DNA of 64,000 bases from Monilinia fructicola. Taxonomy: Eukaryota > Ascomycota > Leotiomycetes > Helotiales > Sclerotiniaceae. Shown here piece by piece: positions 61,750 to 64,000 of the stretch. Within the stretch, counting starts at the first letter, position 1. Each line of letters opens with the position of its first letter. The notes below the pieces were generated by a model that was not told the origin of the DNA, made no database searches, and saw nothing but the letters and a program-made list of their open reading frames with translations. Position numbers and translations under genes: made by a program. Where the stretch lies: assembly GCA_008692225.1 (NCBI GenBank), contig VICG01000005.1:2305001-2369000 (forward strand). Direction: 5' to 3'.

Positions 61750-64000
61750 GTCGGGGCGGCGGGTCGTCGGAAAAATGCGCTCTCGTGTTTTTGATTTGAG
61801 GTTGTGGTGGGCTTGTTCTTGCGCTGTGCTGTTGTCGGAGATGTTTGGTGGTAAGGCTGCGGGCGGGAGGAAGGGGAGCTTTGGTTTGATGTGAAAATGT
61901 CGGTACGTGTGAACTTATAACTATCGCCACTCATACTTTGTCTGTCGATACCATTCAAAAGTTGTTCATCTCCAAATAAAGACGGCTACGTATCCCTCCT
62001 TGTCATGCATAGATGAAATTGAAGTTTCAAGATCAAGGCCAACATCCAAGTAGTGTGTATCTTGGTGAGAAATCGCCAGGTCTGGCACAGCGGCGCTTGA
62101 GAGCTATCAATATTAACTTGGTGGGTTAAAGTTATAAGTACTTAAATCTATGTTGTTATATTCATAATCATCATCGTAGTCATTTTTAGGTCTATGGAAC
62201 TGAGAACTATATAATAGTCCTCGAGAAGTTTATGCTAGTCTATGTGGCTGGTCCTTGAAGCTCTCTCAATATCACATCATCCATTTGCCGACAACACAGG
62301 AGAGAAGTTAGGAAACAAAACAAATTTCCCAAGGGCTGCAAGTTCTGTAAGATTCAAGCCCTTCGCTGCACAATTCTCTTCTCTCGTTGTATTTCGTGTA
62401 TAATAGATAGGTAGTATAAAGTTATCACCCTTTTCAGCTCTTTGATCGCCAGAATCATGCTTCAAGCAAGATCCGTAGAGTGTACTAAAAACAAAAAACA
62501 CTTTAGGTGTAAGGATTTCTCTTGGCTTTTCTTTGTTCTATTAGCACATCAAAAGCGAATATATTCGCTGATCCAGAATGTAAAATAGGCACCTGCCATC
62601 ATAATATCAACAACTCCGATACATAATACACCAAAAACATGATTCGGAACCTACCCAGATTCTAAATTCCCCCACAGCAACAAATGTATCCATCCAAGTC
62701 AAAACACCTTGCATTACAAAGAATGAGTTCTGGCGACCCTGCATCCAGACCCAGAATCCCGGAAGGGTTAGCCGTACTTCCATCTATACAACACAGCAGT
62801 ATCAGAAGAGAACCCTCACCTCTTCCCTTCACTATTTACGCCAAAATGCCTAATAGGAACAATCTTCTCCCCCCGGATCAAATGAAGAAGAAAGGCTTCC
62901 CAATAATTCCGCAACCGGGATGCAAAATCGCATATATAATTTAGATGATTAAAAACACCAAGACCATTTGCATCACCCGATACCACCCGACGTCTCCCAG
63001 ACCCCACCCAGATCACGAATCTACGGACGATGGTTGGTAGGCTTCCGCGGAGAAATCGGGAGAGGAGTGAGACCAGCTCGAATGAACATTGTTTACAGAT
63101 CAACTTCACAATATTCTAATGGCATTTGTCGATCTGGAATGTCAGACATTTGGTTTTAAAGTGTTTGAGATGGAGCGCAAGATCTGAGTCATGGAGGAGG
63201 AGTGTGTGTAGGTAGGTATGTATGTTTGTATGTAGAGGCGGGTATATACTACCCAATCCTCGGGTTTAGAAATGCTGAGACTAAAAATCATAGGCTGGAA
63301 GGTTTCGTAGGCACTAGGCTTTGGAGCTGGGGGTTGAGTTGACGAGGGAGGAATAGGGGAGGGGAGGGGATGGGATAAACAATGAGTTATTGGAGGAAAG
63401 TTAGTAGGAAGATGTCGATGAAGAAGTTTTGGATATGCAATTGACGTATGGTTGCGGAAGATATTTTGTTTTCGGGAGAAGAGATCCTACGATACAGCGA
63501 GATGACGGGAAAACCATTCCCATCCCCAAGCTATCACTACACGCACGTAGCCCATTAGCCCACCAAGGCAAATCATACAACCGAGAATTCCAAGGCAGCG
63601 AGGAAAACACACCACAAAAATGCAAGAGATAACCTCGGAAGAAGACAAAAAAGCAAACAAGCAATCGAAACAATATCCCCCCCCCCTCCCCCCACCAACG
63701 AAGGAGATAGCGTGCAAACCCACATTTATGTACGTGACACTCTGAACCCACCGCGATATTCTCTGCATGAACCAACCTACCCTCGTGCACAAACACCGCA
63801 TCAACACACAACCCGGCAGAACATCCCACCCAATCTCCATCCATCCAGTCCCACCCTCCGCGTCGCATTCGCACGCTAAGTGGAGCCACCTCTCTCGCCC
63901 CCAAGGGGCGAAAATGAATAAGTCGATGCTAATCCAGCCGGGAAAGAAGTACAGTCGTGATTCACGCCCTAGAAAACACGCATAGTCACCATACAGCGCG
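61750..64000. other. Intergenic to window end
   Basis: No supported gene. Several frames on both strands at 61697-61958, 62277-63159 and 63401-63985 are low-complexity or lack domains. Minus-strand protein-like scraps occur at 62540-62720 but with stops between them. A C-rich run lies at about 63679-63693. Confidence 0.45.

Noticed and set aside
62277..62720. Minus-strand small membrane protein gene
   Set aside because: Hydrophobic scraps occur in different frames but with stops between them and no convincing GT-AG intron to join them.

Overview
This window looks like nuclear DNA of a filamentous ascomycete (Pezizomycotina). A Leotiomycete such as the Sclerotinia/Botrytis group is my best guess from overall feel, not proof. 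The evidence is: short GT-AG introns of about 44-73 nt (one of 216 nt), fungal housekeeping proteins, gene-poor AT-rich blocks that look RIP-mutated, and many small non-autonomous DNA transposons. No rRNA gene, intact tRNA, CRISPR array or bacterial-type operon is visible.

Layout. 1-2700 is an AT-rich repeat island: a minisatellite, a long inverted repeat, a TA-flanked terminal-inverted-repeat (TIR) element with a smaller insertion inside it, then a microsatellite cluster. 3555-5537 (-) is a cytochrome P450 reductase-type FAD/NADPH oxidoreductase. 5.5-18 kb is gene-poor and carries three well-delimited MITE-like elements (6785-7242, TA target duplication; 8153-8881, 8-bp duplication, hAT-like; 10140-10931, TAA duplication), a possible broken gene and a solo-LTR-like element. 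18449-19632 (-) is a mitochondrial Sel1/TPR-repeat protein, divergent from a UTP16-like U3 snoRNP/nucleolar protein (19933-21431, +). 22.8-24.5 kb is a second AT-rich island holding a second copy of the element at 1395-2357. 24.5-30.3 kb is nearly empty, with degraded relics. 30344-31326 (+) is an orphan protein. 33725-36516 (+) is a secreted DUF5695-like protein. 37739-39656 (+) is the DEAD-box helicase DBP9. 43164-47679 (+) is a large coiled-coil protein with a broken reading frame. 50173-54008 (-) is cohesin SMC3 and 54355-56313 (+) is RIO1 kinase, back to back across a 346-bp promoter. 57138-58529 (-) is a single-pass membrane protein. The rest is intergenic, with one dispersed repeat family near 61.3-61.7 kb.

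Functional themes. UTP16-like, DBP9 and RIO1 all act in ribosome biogenesis. SMC3 acts in sister-chromatid cohesion. SMC3 and RIO1 correspond to Aspergillus nidulans sudA and sudD, both recovered as suppressors of the same mitotic mutant.

Main caution. Four genes have reading frames broken by about 12 single-base insertions or deletions, several in homopolymers. One is in SMC3, which is essential, and after removing one base from an A8 run its exons sum to an exact multiple of three. The simplest reading is uncorrected consensus error, so the other broken frames should not be called pseudogenes without checking. I found no convincing new multi-gene system. The most unusual material is the dense and varied set of small transposable elements and the pattern of frame breaks.
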